A stretch of 7,507 bases of DNA, taken from NCBI GenBank assembly GCA_028289305.1, contig JANQQO010000222.1, forward strand, positions 1 to 7,507, in the 5' to 3' direction. The position numbers and the translations under genes are program-made. The DNA comes from Rickettsiales bacterium (GTDB lineage: Bacteria > Pseudomonadota > Alphaproteobacteria > Rickettsiales > JANQQO01). Below are positions 1 to 5,879 of this stretch, piece after piece (positions within the stretch are counted from its first letter, which is position 1; each line of letters opens with the position of its first letter). The notes beneath the pieces were generated by a model that was not told where the DNA came from, searched no databases, and worked only from the letters and a program-made list of their open reading frames with translations.

Positions 1-77
1 GGGGCAAAGTCGGCCGCAACGACCCCTGCCCGTGTGGGAGTGGGAAGAAATATAAACACTGCCACGGGAAGATTTAG
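1..77 (+). CDS. secA: SecA preprotein translocase ATPase, C-terminal end (partial)
   Basis: This is the last 24 codons of a gene entering from the left edge, in the frame whose first full codon is at position 3. The peptide contains NDPCPCGSGKKYKHCHGK, the classic SEC-C zinc-binding motif (C-x-C-x8-C-H) that closes SecA in many bacteria. SecA is the ATPase that drives unfolded preproteins through SecYEG; the zinc tail binds SecB and phospholipid. SEC-C motifs also occur at the ends of other proteins, so the assignment rests on the strong match to the SecA form and its terminal position. The TAG stop at 75-77 is two bases before the ATG of the next gene, so that gene probably depends on translation from here. 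Confidence 0.9.
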   Translation, partial: GKVGRNDPCPCGSGKKYKHCHGKI

Positions 78-85
78 CGATGGCG
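61..85 (+). repeat. 25-bp direct repeat, copy 1 (secA / gene A junction)
   Basis: This copy matches 507-531 at 22 of 25 positions, with the last 15 bases (71-85) identical. It covers the end of secA, the TAG stop, the 2-base spacer, the ATG and the second codon of gene A. The encoded ends are CHGKI-stop here and GRGRI-stop in copy 2, followed by Met-Ala in both. Confidence 0.85.
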
Positions 86-523
86 AAAAAAAAGATCCCA
101 GAAAGCGCCCTGGCCGGGCATCAGGTGGAGCTCTTCTTTGCTAATATAGGAGTGGAGATGCAGAGGTTCAAAGAGGCACAGCCACATCTTGCAGATTTTT
201 TTGACCGCATAGAAGTGCATTTGGCTCGAAGAATGACTCACGCACATGAAAAAAATGGTTTTTTAAGCCTTAAGGATGTTGAGACTTCTATAAACCGATT
301 TTGTAAAGATTGGATAAAAAAATCTGGACAGAGCCAAACAGCAATAATTAGCATAAAAACCTTGGAGGAAAACATAACAGGCTGGATGAGCAGGAGTTTT
401 AAAGAAATTAACCGCAATGTTACAAGGGAAAGACCGCCGGGCCTTGACCATGGCGATAACGGTATAGACGGAAATGGACATGGCGGAAATGGACGCGGTG
501 GAAATGGCCGTGGGAGGATTTAG
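80..523 (+). CDS. Hypothetical protein A with glycine-rich tail, first of three small genes after secA
   Basis: I do not recognise this 147-residue protein. It has no signal peptide or membrane segment. Residues 1-115 are charged and look helical. Residues 121-147 form a Gly/Asn/Arg/His tail built on GNGxGG units. The start ATG lies two bases after the secA stop, with GGGAAG 8 bases upstream as a moderate ribosome binding site. Weak similarity to protein C is visible: IPESAL (6-11) against IPAGAL, and GFLSLKDVETSI (60-71) against GYLERDDIDTCI, followed by an amphipathic helix ending near residue 112. The interior is AT-rich: hand counts give 20 of 60 G+C at 241-300 and 18 of 60 at 301-360, against 33 of 60 at 2221-2280 in hemF. 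That fits acquired or fast-evolving DNA. Function unknown; the coupling to secA may be only positional. Confidence 0.75.
   Translation: MAKKKIPESALAGHQVELFFANIGVEMQRFKEAQPHLADFFDRIEVHLARRMTHAHEKNGFLSLKDVETSINRFCKDWIKKSGQSQTAIISIKTLEENITGWMSRSFKEINRNVTRERPPGLDHGDNGIDGNGHGGNGRGGNGRGRI
470..514 (+). repeat. Three tandem 15-bp repeats encoding GNGxG units
   Basis: Three in-frame 15-base units (470-484, 485-499, 500-514) each begin GGAAATGG and encode the glycine-rich tail of gene A. Copies differ mainly in the last seven bases. In-register repeats of this kind usually grow by slippage, so tail length may vary between strains. Confidence 0.8.
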
Positions 524-531
524 CGATGGCG
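507..531 (+). repeat. 25-bp direct repeat, copy 2 (gene A / gene B junction)
   Basis: Second copy of the sequence at 61-85, with three mismatches in the first ten bases. It again covers stop, 2-base spacer, start codon and an Ala codon. The mismatch at 516 turns GGGAAG into GGGAGG and so makes a better ribosome binding site for gene B. Confidence 0.85.
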
Positions 532-942
532 GGGGAAGAATCAAAAAAATATCTTTTACCAAAGCAACCCATTCCAGATTTTGTGCTGGATGTGGAAAAA
601 ATGCGGCAGTTTATTGCAGAAGTAGGAAAACATTTTGTTAATATAAACCTTCCTGATGACCAAAATAGAGAGGGCGTTAAAGTTTTAGCAGAAAACTTTC
701 GAGATTTTCTTGATACCTTGATGGATAGTGAATGCACTAAAAAGCCTAATCCTGTTTTTAGAATTCAAGAGATTGAGGCGTATTTTGAGATTCGTGGTAA
801 AGAAATCCAAAAAAACGAAGGGGTTGACATAGAAGCATTCAAAAGAATAGAGGCAGAGATAAAAGCACTTTTTGAAGCCGCCTTAAGCAAAAAAGCTGGC
901 CCAGAAAGAGGCGGAGGAAGAATTCCAGGAGGAGGTAGGTGA
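526..942 (+). CDS. Hypothetical protein B, glycine-rich C-terminus
   Basis: An unrecognised 138-residue protein, probably cytoplasmic, with no signal peptide or membrane segment. It is mostly charged helix, ending in RGGGRIPGGGR (128-138). The ATG at 526 follows the gene A stop by two bases and has GGGAGG at 512-517, 8 bases upstream. A segment FRIQEIEAYF (78-87) followed by a helix KRIEAEIKALFEAAL (106-120) sits where proteins A and C carry G-F/Y-L...D-V/I-E/D-T and their last helix, so distant common descent is plausible but not shown. The body is AT-rich (21 of 60 G+C at 661-720). The stop TGA (940-942) shares one base with the likely start of gene C. No function can be assigned. Confidence 0.75.
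   Translation: MAGEESKKYLLPKQPIPDFVLDVEKMRQFIAEVGKHFVNINLPDDQNREGVKVLAENFRDFLDTLMDSECTKKPNPVFRIQEIEAYFEIRGKEIQKNEGVDIEAFKRIEAEIKALFEAALSKKAGPERGGGRIPGGGR
927..936 (+). promoter_or_regulatory. Strong Shine-Dalgarno for gene C inside the end of gene B
   Basis: AGGAGGAGGT is close to the full anti-Shine-Dalgarno complement and ends 5 bases before the ATG at 942. It decides the start of gene C: the GTG at 939 would leave only 2 bases of spacing. The same bases encode the PGGGR end of protein B. Confidence 0.7.
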
Positions 943-1340
943 TGAGTGAGGGTGATAAACAGATTCCGGCGGGGGCGCTACGGCCAGAGCAAATACCGAC
1001 CTTTCTCGAACATGCTTGGCCAGAGCTGAAAACGTTGTTTGCACAAGAACAGAGGCATATAGAGGCGATGAAAAATGTTGTGGAAGAAGCTGAAGTAATA
1101 CAACCGCTTACTAGAGGAGTGCTAAAATCTATAATTACTCTTGTAGATGCACAAGGCTACCTCGAAAGAGACGATATAGATACGTGTATAGAGAATGCAA
1201 ATTCAGATCTAGGGGATATGTCCTTTGCTGAGAAGGCTGCTTATTTGCCTTCTCTTGAATCGCAGCTTAAGGTAGCTTTTGATAATACGTTGATTGGTAA
1301 AAATCCTGGTGGCGATGGAGGGGTGGGAGTAGGAGTGTAG
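942..1340 (+). CDS. Hypothetical protein C, distant paralog of protein A
   Basis: An unrecognised protein of 132 residues, acidic, without signal peptide or membrane segment. I chose the ATG at 942 rather than the GTG at 939 because of the spacing from AGGAGGAGGT. The gene B stop overlaps this start by one base (TGATG), implying coupled translation. IPAGALRPEQ (8-17) and GYLERDDIDTCI (72-83) parallel IPESALAGHQ and GFLSLKDVETSI of protein A, with similar order and spacing. The tail, residues 121-132, is NPGGDGGVGVGV. The DNA is AT-rich (22 of 60 G+C at 1081-1140). The stop is 2 bases before xseB, and the tail DNA carries that gene's ribosome binding site. Function unknown. Confidence 0.75.
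   Translation: MSEGDKQIPAGALRPEQIPTFLEHAWPELKTLFAQEQRHIEAMKNVVEEAEVIQPLTRGVLKSIITLVDAQGYLERDDIDTCIENANSDLGDMSFAEKAAYLPSLESQLKVAFDNTLIGKNPGGDGGVGVGV
1331..1335 (+). promoter_or_regulatory. Shine-Dalgarno for xseB inside the end of gene C
   Basis: AGGAG lies 7 bases before the xseB ATG and within the last codons of gene C, the third junction in a row where a glycine-rich tail and the next gene's ribosome binding site share DNA. Confidence 0.65.
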
Positions 1341-1342
1341 AT

Positions 1343-1600
1343 ATGACAAAAAAGGCAGAAAAGATGGACGATATTGCGGTGCTATCGTTTGAGGCGGCGC
1401 TGAAAGAGCTGGAAGCGATTGTGCGGCGCCTGGAGGAAGGGCAGCAAGATCTGGAGGCGGCGATCGCCGATTATGAGCGTGGCAGCGCGCTAAAAAGCCA
1501 TTGTGACGCAAAGCTGGCAGAGGCCAAGCTGAAGGTGGAGCAGATTGTAAGCAAGGGCGACAGCGCCGTGACCACGAAACCAATGGATGTGGATGAATGA
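1343..1600 (+). CDS. xseB: Exodeoxyribonuclease VII small subunit
   Basis: This 85-residue protein is the small subunit of exonuclease VII. Several copies bind one XseA to form the nuclease that degrades single-stranded DNA from both ends. The family pattern is clear: FEAALKELE (16-24), then the LEEGQQDLEAAIADYERGSA stretch (30-49), then LAEAKLKVEQIV (58-69), an antiparallel helical hairpin. Length is normal for the family. xseA is not in the window. In many alphaproteobacteria xseB sits near dxs or isoprenoid genes; here it lies between gene C and hemF, which is less familiar to me. It starts two bases after the gene C stop with AGGAG 7 bases upstream. G+C content returns here to that of the housekeeping genes. 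Confidence 0.93.
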   Translation: MTKKAEKMDDIAVLSFEAALKELEAIVRRLEEGQQDLEAAIADYERGSALKSHCDAKLAEAKLKVEQIVSKGDSAVTTKPMDVDE

Positions 1601-1627
1601 GCGGTTAGCGCTAGATGGGGGTGATAG

Positions 1628-2482
1628 ATGGCGGCTGATACTACAGACATAGAAGAAAAAAAGGCGCGGGCGACGGCGTGGTTTAAAGAGCTGCGCGATG
1701 CTATCTGCGCAGAATTTGAGGCGATTGAACAGGAAAAGCGCGATAGCGATGCAGAACCGGGGTGCTTTACGCGCACAGCGTGGGAGCGCGAAGGCGGCGG
1801 TGGCGGTGAGATGTCGGTGATGCAGGGACGGGTGTTTGAAAAAGTGGGCGTGAATATCTCCACCGTGTGGGGCGAGTTTGATGCAAAATTCCGCAAAGAA
1901 ATTCCAGGCGCGGAAGAAGATCCACGGTTTTGGGCGAGCGGCATTTCGCTGGTAGCGCATATGTGCTCACCGCTAGTGCCGGCGGTGCATATGAATACGC
2001 GGTTTATTGCAACGAGTAAGCATTGGTTTGGTGGCGGAGCGGATCTTACGCCGATGGTGGAAGATGCAGAGGATACGAAAGCATTTCATGTGGCGTTCAA
2101 AGCCTGCTGTGACCGGCATGATGATGCCTATTACCCACAGTTCAAGGAAGAGTGTGACCGGTATTTTTACCTGAAGCATCGCGAGGAGCCGCGCGGCATT
2201 GGTGGGATTTTTTATGATTATCTGAATACCGACGATTGGGAGGCGGATTTTGCCTTCACGCAGGATGTGGGGCGGAGTTTTTTGGACGTTTACCCTACCC
2301 TGGTGCGGCGCCATATGGAGGAGGAGTGGACCGCAGAACAACGCGAGCATCAGCTGAAACGCCGCGGGCGCTATGTGGAGTTTAACCTGCTTTATGACCG
2401 AGGAACCCGCTTTGGGCTGATGACCGGAGGCAATACCGAGGCGATTCTGATGTCACTACCGCCGGTGGTGAAGTGGGGCTGA
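1628..2482 (+). CDS. hemF: Oxygen-dependent coproporphyrinogen III oxidase
   Basis: HemF oxidatively decarboxylates coproporphyrinogen III to protoporphyrinogen IX in haem synthesis, using O2, in the cytoplasm. The 284-residue protein carries the family blocks in order: GGGGGEMSVMQG (56-67), FEKVGVN (70-76), PAVHMNTR (118-125), WFGGGADLTP (133-142), RGIGGIFYDYL (190-200), GRYVEFNLLYDRGTRFGL (247-264) and TGGNTEAILMSLPP (266-279). Four histidines at 111, 121, 154 and 184 correspond in spacing to the conserved histidines of E. coli HemF. It ends at VVKWG, lacking the roughly 20-residue extension of the E. coli enzyme; I take this as the normal alphaproteobacterial form. GGGGGT (1617-1622) is the ribosome binding site, and 27 bases separate it from xseB. 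An aerobic haem-making lifestyle is implied. Confidence 0.96.
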   Translation: MAADTTDIEEKKARATAWFKELRDAICAEFEAIEQEKRDSDAEPGCFTRTAWEREGGGGGEMSVMQGRVFEKVGVNISTVWGEFDAKFRKEIPGAEEDPRFWASGISLVAHMCSPLVPAVHMNTRFIATSKHWFGGGADLTPMVEDAEDTKAFHVAFKACCDRHDDAYYPQFKEECDRYFYLKHREEPRGIGGIFYDYLNTDDWEADFAFTQDVGRSFLDVYPTLVRRHMEEEWTAEQREHQLKRRGRYVEFNLLYDRGTRFGLMTGGNTEAILMSLPPVVKWG

Positions 2483-2489
2483 AAAGGCG

Positions 2490-3722
2490 TTAAGGTTTAG
2501 GGGTATCCTTTATCTTTTCTAATAGCGCAGCTTTATCAAGCGTGTAATCGCTCTCTTCCCATAGGGTTCTGGCGGTGTTTAAGAGCTGGCCGAGAGCCTC
2601 ACCTTCAGTGAATCCTTGATCTAGCAGATCCTGGCCTTTAAGCGGGAAGATAGGCGGCTCCCATGTTTCAGAGAGGGTGTGCATGGCTCGGTAGGTCTCC
2701 GCCTCATCTGCCTGCCAATACAGCGCAAGAAGTTGCTGGAAAGTCTCTTTGCCGAGACGGCGGAGATGTTTCTTTTGTGCTTGTACGGACATGGCAGGAG
2801 CAATGGCATTGGCGGAATCAAGCAGACGCTTCAGCTGATCACGATCTTTATTAGAGAGACGCCATTGGGTGGCAAGCGCGCTGGTGTCTGCCGCATGCTC
2901 TGATTGGTATAAAAGTGCGGCAAGGCGGAGGAGCGGATCACCGGCGATGGCAGGTATTTCTTCTGCTTCAATGGCGATGAGCGCGGTAAGGCGGGATAGA
3001 TTGAGCGGTAGGCATTCTGGTGGGAAAAGATGCTCACACATACCGAGATCGCCCATCATCTGAAGAGTGGGCGTGGGATCAGAAGCTTTGAGTAAGGCGA
3101 ACATCTCGGTTTGGACGCGCTCACCAGAAAGCGTGGTGAGCTGTTCTGCCGCCGCTTGGCAGGCGGTGAGGCTCTGTTCATCGAGCGGAATTTTGCCATA
3201 ACGCGCATGGAAGCGGAACAGGCGGAGGATGCGCAAATAATCCTCAGCAATGCGCTGGGCGGGCTCGCCAATAAAGCGCACCCTGCCCTGCTCTAGGTCT
3301 TCCTGACCGCTGAAATAGTCATATAAGGTGCCGTCGGTGCTTAAGAAAAGTGCGTTCATGGTGAAATCACGACGGGAAGCATCTTGCTGCCAATCATCGG
3401 TGAATTCAACCGTGGCACGGCGGCCATCGGTGCTCACATCTTTGCGCAGCGTAGTAATTTCATAGGCGTGCTTGTCGATGATTGCTGTGATAGTGCCGTG
3501 CTCGATGCCGGTGGGAAGCGCTTTGATGCCTGCAGCTTCCAGACGCTTTGTGACGGTATCGGGGAGGTGGGTCGTGGCAATATCTACATCTTTGACCGGG
3601 CGCCCAGCCAGCGTATCGCGTACGCAGCCACCAACAAAACGGGCGGCATCTTCACCCAAGATAGCCATGAGATGGGCGAGGTCTTTTTCTTGCGCCCAAG
3701 CGGGGAGTGGTAGCGTGGTCAT
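2490..3722 (-). CDS. cca: tRNA CCA-adding / poly(A) polymerase-family nucleotidyltransferase
   Basis: This 410-residue protein is a class II template-independent nucleotidyltransferase that most likely builds or repairs the 3' CCA end of tRNA. The N-terminal catalytic domain shows RFVGGCVRD (28-36), the metal-binding DVD (45-47) within KDVDIATT, YEITTLR (87-93), RRDFTMNAL (117-125) and YDYFSGQEDL (134-143). The RNA-binding neck begins with RFIGEP and RIAEDYLRILRLFRF (157-171). No HD phosphohydrolase domain is evident, unlike E. coli Cca. Motifs alone do not separate CCA addition from A-only addition or polyadenylation; context in alphaproteobacteria favours CCA addition. The ATG overlaps the TGA of the upstream DUF6111-like gene as ATGA and lacks a clear Shine-Dalgarno, so translation is probably coupled. 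The stop is only 7 bases from the hemF stop, head-on. Confidence 0.93.
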   Translation of the reverse strand: MTTLPLPAWAQEKDLAHLMAILGEDAARFVGGCVRDTLAGRPVKDVDIATTHLPDTVTKRLEAAGIKALPTGIEHGTITAIIDKHAYEITTLRKDVSTDGRRATVEFTDDWQQDASRRDFTMNALFLSTDGTLYDYFSGQEDLEQGRVRFIGEPAQRIAEDYLRILRLFRFHARYGKIPLDEQSLTACQAAAEQLTTLSGERVQTEMFALLKASDPTPTLQMMGDLGMCEHLFPPECLPLNLSRLTALIAIEAEEIPAIAGDPLLRLAALLYQSEHAADTSALATQWRLSNKDRDQLKRLLDSANAIAPAMSVQAQKKHLRRLGKETFQQLLALYWQADEAETYRAMHTLSETWEPPIFPLKGQDLLDQGFTEGEALGQLLNTARTLWEESDYTLDKAALLEKIKDTPKP

Positions 3723-4021
3723 GGCCCGGCGTCTTCGTCAGAGAGCTTATAGCCAGGGACGATTTTTCCATCCTGATATTGCGCGGGCACATAGCGCGTT
3801 TTGATATCCTCTGAAGACTGAGACAGGCCAAGCCATAAGATGAGCGCTGCAAGTGTCACCAGGCACGCGCCCAACGCGCCGAACCACAATTTCACCTGCC
3901 AGGGATGGATGGGTTCTTGTTTGCGTTTCTTGCGTGCAAGCCAAATGCCCCACCCAACGAGCAGCAGCAAAATGATGAGTAGTGGCCAATATTTTATAAA
4001 TATACCGAGTATCGCAGTCAT
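3719..4021 (-). CDS. DUF6111-like small membrane protein
   Basis: A 100-residue protein with two hydrophobic segments: about residues 3-28 (ILGIFIKYWPLLIILLLLVG and on) and 46-66 (FGALGACLVTLAALILWLGL), separated by a basic RKKRKQ loop. This predicts a two-helix inner-membrane protein with the loop in the cytoplasm. The C-terminal RYVPAQYQDGKIVPG matches my recollection of the conserved tail of DUF6111 proteins, which in alphaproteobacteria often precede a NUDIX hydrolase and cca. Here no NUDIX gene intervenes and the stop overlaps the cca start (ATGA). I chose the ATG at 4021, with GGGT 6 bases upstream, over an in-frame TTG at 4033. The function of the family is not known to me. It appears to be transcribed from the promoter at 4054-4082. 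Confidence 0.8.
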   Translation of the reverse strand: MTAILGIFIKYWPLLIILLLLVGWGIWLARKKRKQEPIHPWQVKLWFGALGACLVTLAALILWLGLSQSSEDIKTRYVPAQYQDGKIVPGYKLSDEDAGP

Positions 4022-4053
4022 GTTCGTACCCAAAAAAGCTGGTTTTGCTCATG

Positions 4054-4082
4054 AATATACGTATAAATAGCCTGCAAGGCAA
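4054..4082 (-). promoter_or_regulatory. Probable sigma70-type promoter for the DUF6111-cca pair
   Basis: On the minus strand TTGCCT (4077-4082) and TATATT (4054-4059) are separated by exactly 17 bases, matching the -35 and -10 consensus at 4 of 6 and 5 of 6 positions. The -10 lies about 33 bases upstream of the chosen ATG. Judged by eye only. Confidence 0.45.
4056..4065. promoter_or_regulatory. 10-bp palindrome TATACGTATA in the divergent promoter region
   Basis: A perfect palindrome sits in the 76-bp space between the divergent DUF6111-like gene and dapB. It overlaps the minus-strand -10 (4054-4059) and a plus-strand TATAAA (4062-4067) that could be the dapB -10, although no good -35 for dapB is visible. 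It could be an operator or simply AT-rich promoter sequence. Confidence 0.3.
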
Positions 4083-4097
4083 ATAATAGGATTGCGC

Positions 4098-4895
4098 ATG
4101 AAAATTGGAGTGATTGGATGTGCCGGACGTATGGGCCGGGCGGTGATAGCAGAGGCGTTATCGCATGATGCGTATACGCTGGTATCAGGCTTAGAGCGTG
4201 ATGATGCGCCGTGTATTGGGAAAGACCTCGCGCTGTTGGTGGGCGCGGAGCCTATTGGTGTGACCGCAACCAATGATACGCAGGCGGTGATTAGCGCGGC
4301 GGATGCAATTATTGATTTTACCATTCCGGAAGTGACCCTGGCCTGCGCGCCACTGGCAGCGGAGCACAACACGGTGCATGTGATTGGCACAACGGGATTT
4401 AGTGATGAACAGCTGGATGAGCTAGCGGTCTATGCGAAGAAAACGCCCATCGTGATGGCGCCGAATATGAGCATGGGCGTGAACCTGCTGGTGAGTTTGG
4501 TGGAAAAAGTGGCGGGCATATTGGATGACGATTTTGATATTGAAGTGGTGGAGATGCACCACCGGCATAAGATTGATGCGCCGTCTGGCACGGCGTTAGC
4601 GCTTGGGAAAGCCGCGGCTGCGGGACGCGATGTAGCGCTTGATGCTGTGGAGCAGCGCACACGCGATGGGCGCATTGGCGAACGCAAACGCGGTGAGATT
4701 GGCTTTGCGACACTGCGCGGCGGCGATGTAGTGGGCGATCACACCGTGATGTTTGCAGGGGATGGTGAGCGTATTGAGCTAACGCATAAAGCGTCTAGCC
4801 GGCAGATTTATGCCAAAGGTGCGCTACGCGCTGCGCTATGGGCAAAAGAGTGCGACCCGGGAATATATAGCATGCAGGACGTGCTGGGGATTTAG
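4098..4895 (+). CDS. dapB: 4-hydroxy-tetrahydrodipicolinate reductase
   Basis: DapB reduces 4-hydroxy-tetrahydrodipicolinate with NAD(P)H in the cytoplasm, on the path to meso-diaminopimelate for peptidoglycan and to lysine. The 265-residue protein opens with a Rossmann dinucleotide motif, GCAGRMG (7-13). It continues with VIGTTGF (95-101), APNMSMG (121-127) and the active-site block EMHHRHKIDAPSGTAL (152-167), where His154 and Lys158 correspond to the catalytic pair of the E. coli enzyme. It ends with the usual GALRAALWA and a C-terminal DVLGI. Length is typical. The ATG at 4098 gives the normal MKIGVIG start and has AGG 7 bases upstream; a TTG two codons earlier is not needed. It converges on thrB with 3 bases between stops. 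Confidence 0.97.
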   Translation: MKIGVIGCAGRMGRAVIAEALSHDAYTLVSGLERDDAPCIGKDLALLVGAEPIGVTATNDTQAVISAADAIIDFTIPEVTLACAPLAAEHNTVHVIGTTGFSDEQLDELAVYAKKTPIVMAPNMSMGVNLLVSLVEKVAGILDDDFDIEVVEMHHRHKIDAPSGTALALGKAAAAGRDVALDAVEQRTRDGRIGERKRGEIGFATLRGGDVVGDHTVMFAGDGERIELTHKASSRQIYAKGALRAALWAKECDPGIYSMQDVLGI

Positions 4896-4898
4896 TGG

Positions 4899-5861
4899 TT
4901 ATGCAACGCCATATTCGGCGAGGCTTTTTATCTGTAAATGGAAGCGAAGTTTGGCAACGTATTCCAGCGGGTCTTTTGGGGTAACCAGCGCATCTTCTTT
5001 TGGATTGAGTGCATCATAAAGGCGGGTGATGACCACAGAAAGTGCCGCTCCAGCCGCCAGAATCGGCAGCGCTTGGCGTTCTGCTGAAGAAAGCGGGCGT
5101 ACTTTCTCGTAAGCCTTTAAGAGGCAGCCCGCTTTGGTGATGTTAAACTCGGTTTCATGCTCAAAACACCACGCGTTGAGTGTGACAGCGAGGTCATAAG
5201 CATAAAAATCAGTGCACGCCAGGTAGAAATCCAGGATGGCAGTGAGAGACTGCTCGGTGAACAACACATTATCAGGGAAGAGATCGGCATGAATGGCGCC
5301 CTTGGGGAGGTCGGTAGGCCAGTGGGTGGTGAGGTGATCAAAGGCGTGATCGAGCTCTTCGGTCAGCGCTGCTTTTACCGTATCGATGCGATCATGCAAT
5401 TGCTGGTAGGTGGGGCGCAGACTGTGAATCGATTCGGTATTGGTGCGCTGCTTCGAAAAATCCTGCGTGGCGAGGTGCATTTTTGCAAGATGATGCCCAA
5501 CTTCTGTGCAGTGGGCATTGCGAATAGTGCGCGGAGACTTGCCTTCAAGAAATTGTAATATAGCAGCGGGGCGGTCTTTAATGGTGCCAAGCACCTCACC
5601 GGAGTGCATATGAATAGGCGCAGCACAAGGAGTGTGGTGTGCGGCAAGATGGTCCATTAGAGCGAAGAAGAAGGGCAAGGCCTCTGCTTCCACGCGCTCT
5701 TCAAAAATGGTGAGGATATAACGCTGTTCAGCCGTGTGCAGCAGGTAGTTGGAGTTGGATATGCCCTCAGAAATGCCGTCAAAGCTGGTGACAGGAGGAA
5801 GTGGATAACTCTGCAGGAACGCAGCAAGTTCCTGCTCAGTGATGCGGGTGTATACCGCCAC
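4899..5861 (-). CDS. thrB: Homoserine kinase, ThrB of the APH-like family
   Basis: This enzyme phosphorylates L-homoserine with ATP, the step before threonine synthase. The 320-residue protein belongs to the aminoglycoside-phosphotransferase-like ThrB group found in alphaproteobacteria and pseudomonads, not the GHMP type of E. coli. Evidence: MAVYT at the N-terminus, GISEGISNSNYLL (29-41), RYILTIFE (47-54), the catalytic loop GAIHADLFPDNVLF (188-201) with His191, Asp193 and Asn198, and ILDFYLACTDFYAYDLA (209-225) with the metal-binding Asp211. The start is GTG at 5861, supported by the family N-terminus; no good Shine-Dalgarno precedes it. It lies 32 bases downstream of the lipoprotein gene and may share its transcript. 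With the convergent dapB it forms an aspartate-family pair. Related APH-fold kinases are the only real alternative. Confidence 0.93.
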   Translation of the reverse strand: MAVYTRITEQELAAFLQSYPLPPVTSFDGISEGISNSNYLLHTAEQRYILTIFEERVEAEALPFFFALMDHLAAHHTPCAAPIHMHSGEVLGTIKDRPAAILQFLEGKSPRTIRNAHCTEVGHHLAKMHLATQDFSKQRTNTESIHSLRPTYQQLHDRIDTVKAALTEELDHAFDHLTTHWPTDLPKGAIHADLFPDNVLFTEQSLTAILDFYLACTDFYAYDLAVTLNAWCFEHETEFNITKAGCLLKAYEKVRPLSSAERQALPILAAGAALSVVITRLYDALNPKEDALVTPKDPLEYVAKLRFHLQIKSLAEYGVA

Positions 5862-5879
5862 GTGGGTAGCTTTATACTA

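Noticed and set aside
470..514. Short tandem repeats as a possible CRISPR array
   Set aside because: Units are 15 bp, adjoin without spacers, stay in frame and encode a Gly-rich tail, so this is a coding tandem repeat.
939..941. GTG as the start of gene C, and TTG starts at 4092 (dapB) and 4033 (DUF6111-like)
   Set aside because: Better placed ATG codons follow within a few codons, with better ribosome-site spacing or the expected family N-terminus.
1603..1620. A third copy of the TTAGCG-ATGG junction repeat before hemF
   Set aside because: Only the 6-base TTAGCG and a displaced ATGG match; the stop and start codons are not in the same arrangement, so this is probably chance.
1471..1960. 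Long minus-strand open frames opposite xseB and hemF
   Set aside because: They lie antisense to genes with clear family motifs; their products are low-quality (Ser/Pro/His-rich) and match nothing I know.
2440..2482. hemF looked truncated at its C-terminus relative to E. coli HemF
   Set aside because: Alphaproteobacterial forms commonly end near SLPP-x-VKW, and all four conserved histidines and motif blocks are present.
4399..4713. Minus-strand open frame opposite dapB
   Set aside because: Shadow of the dapB catalytic region; composition is typical of antisense translation.
5157..5558. Plus-strand 133-codon open frame opposite thrB
   Set aside because: It is antisense to the conserved kinase motifs of thrB and has no convincing start context or recognisable domain.
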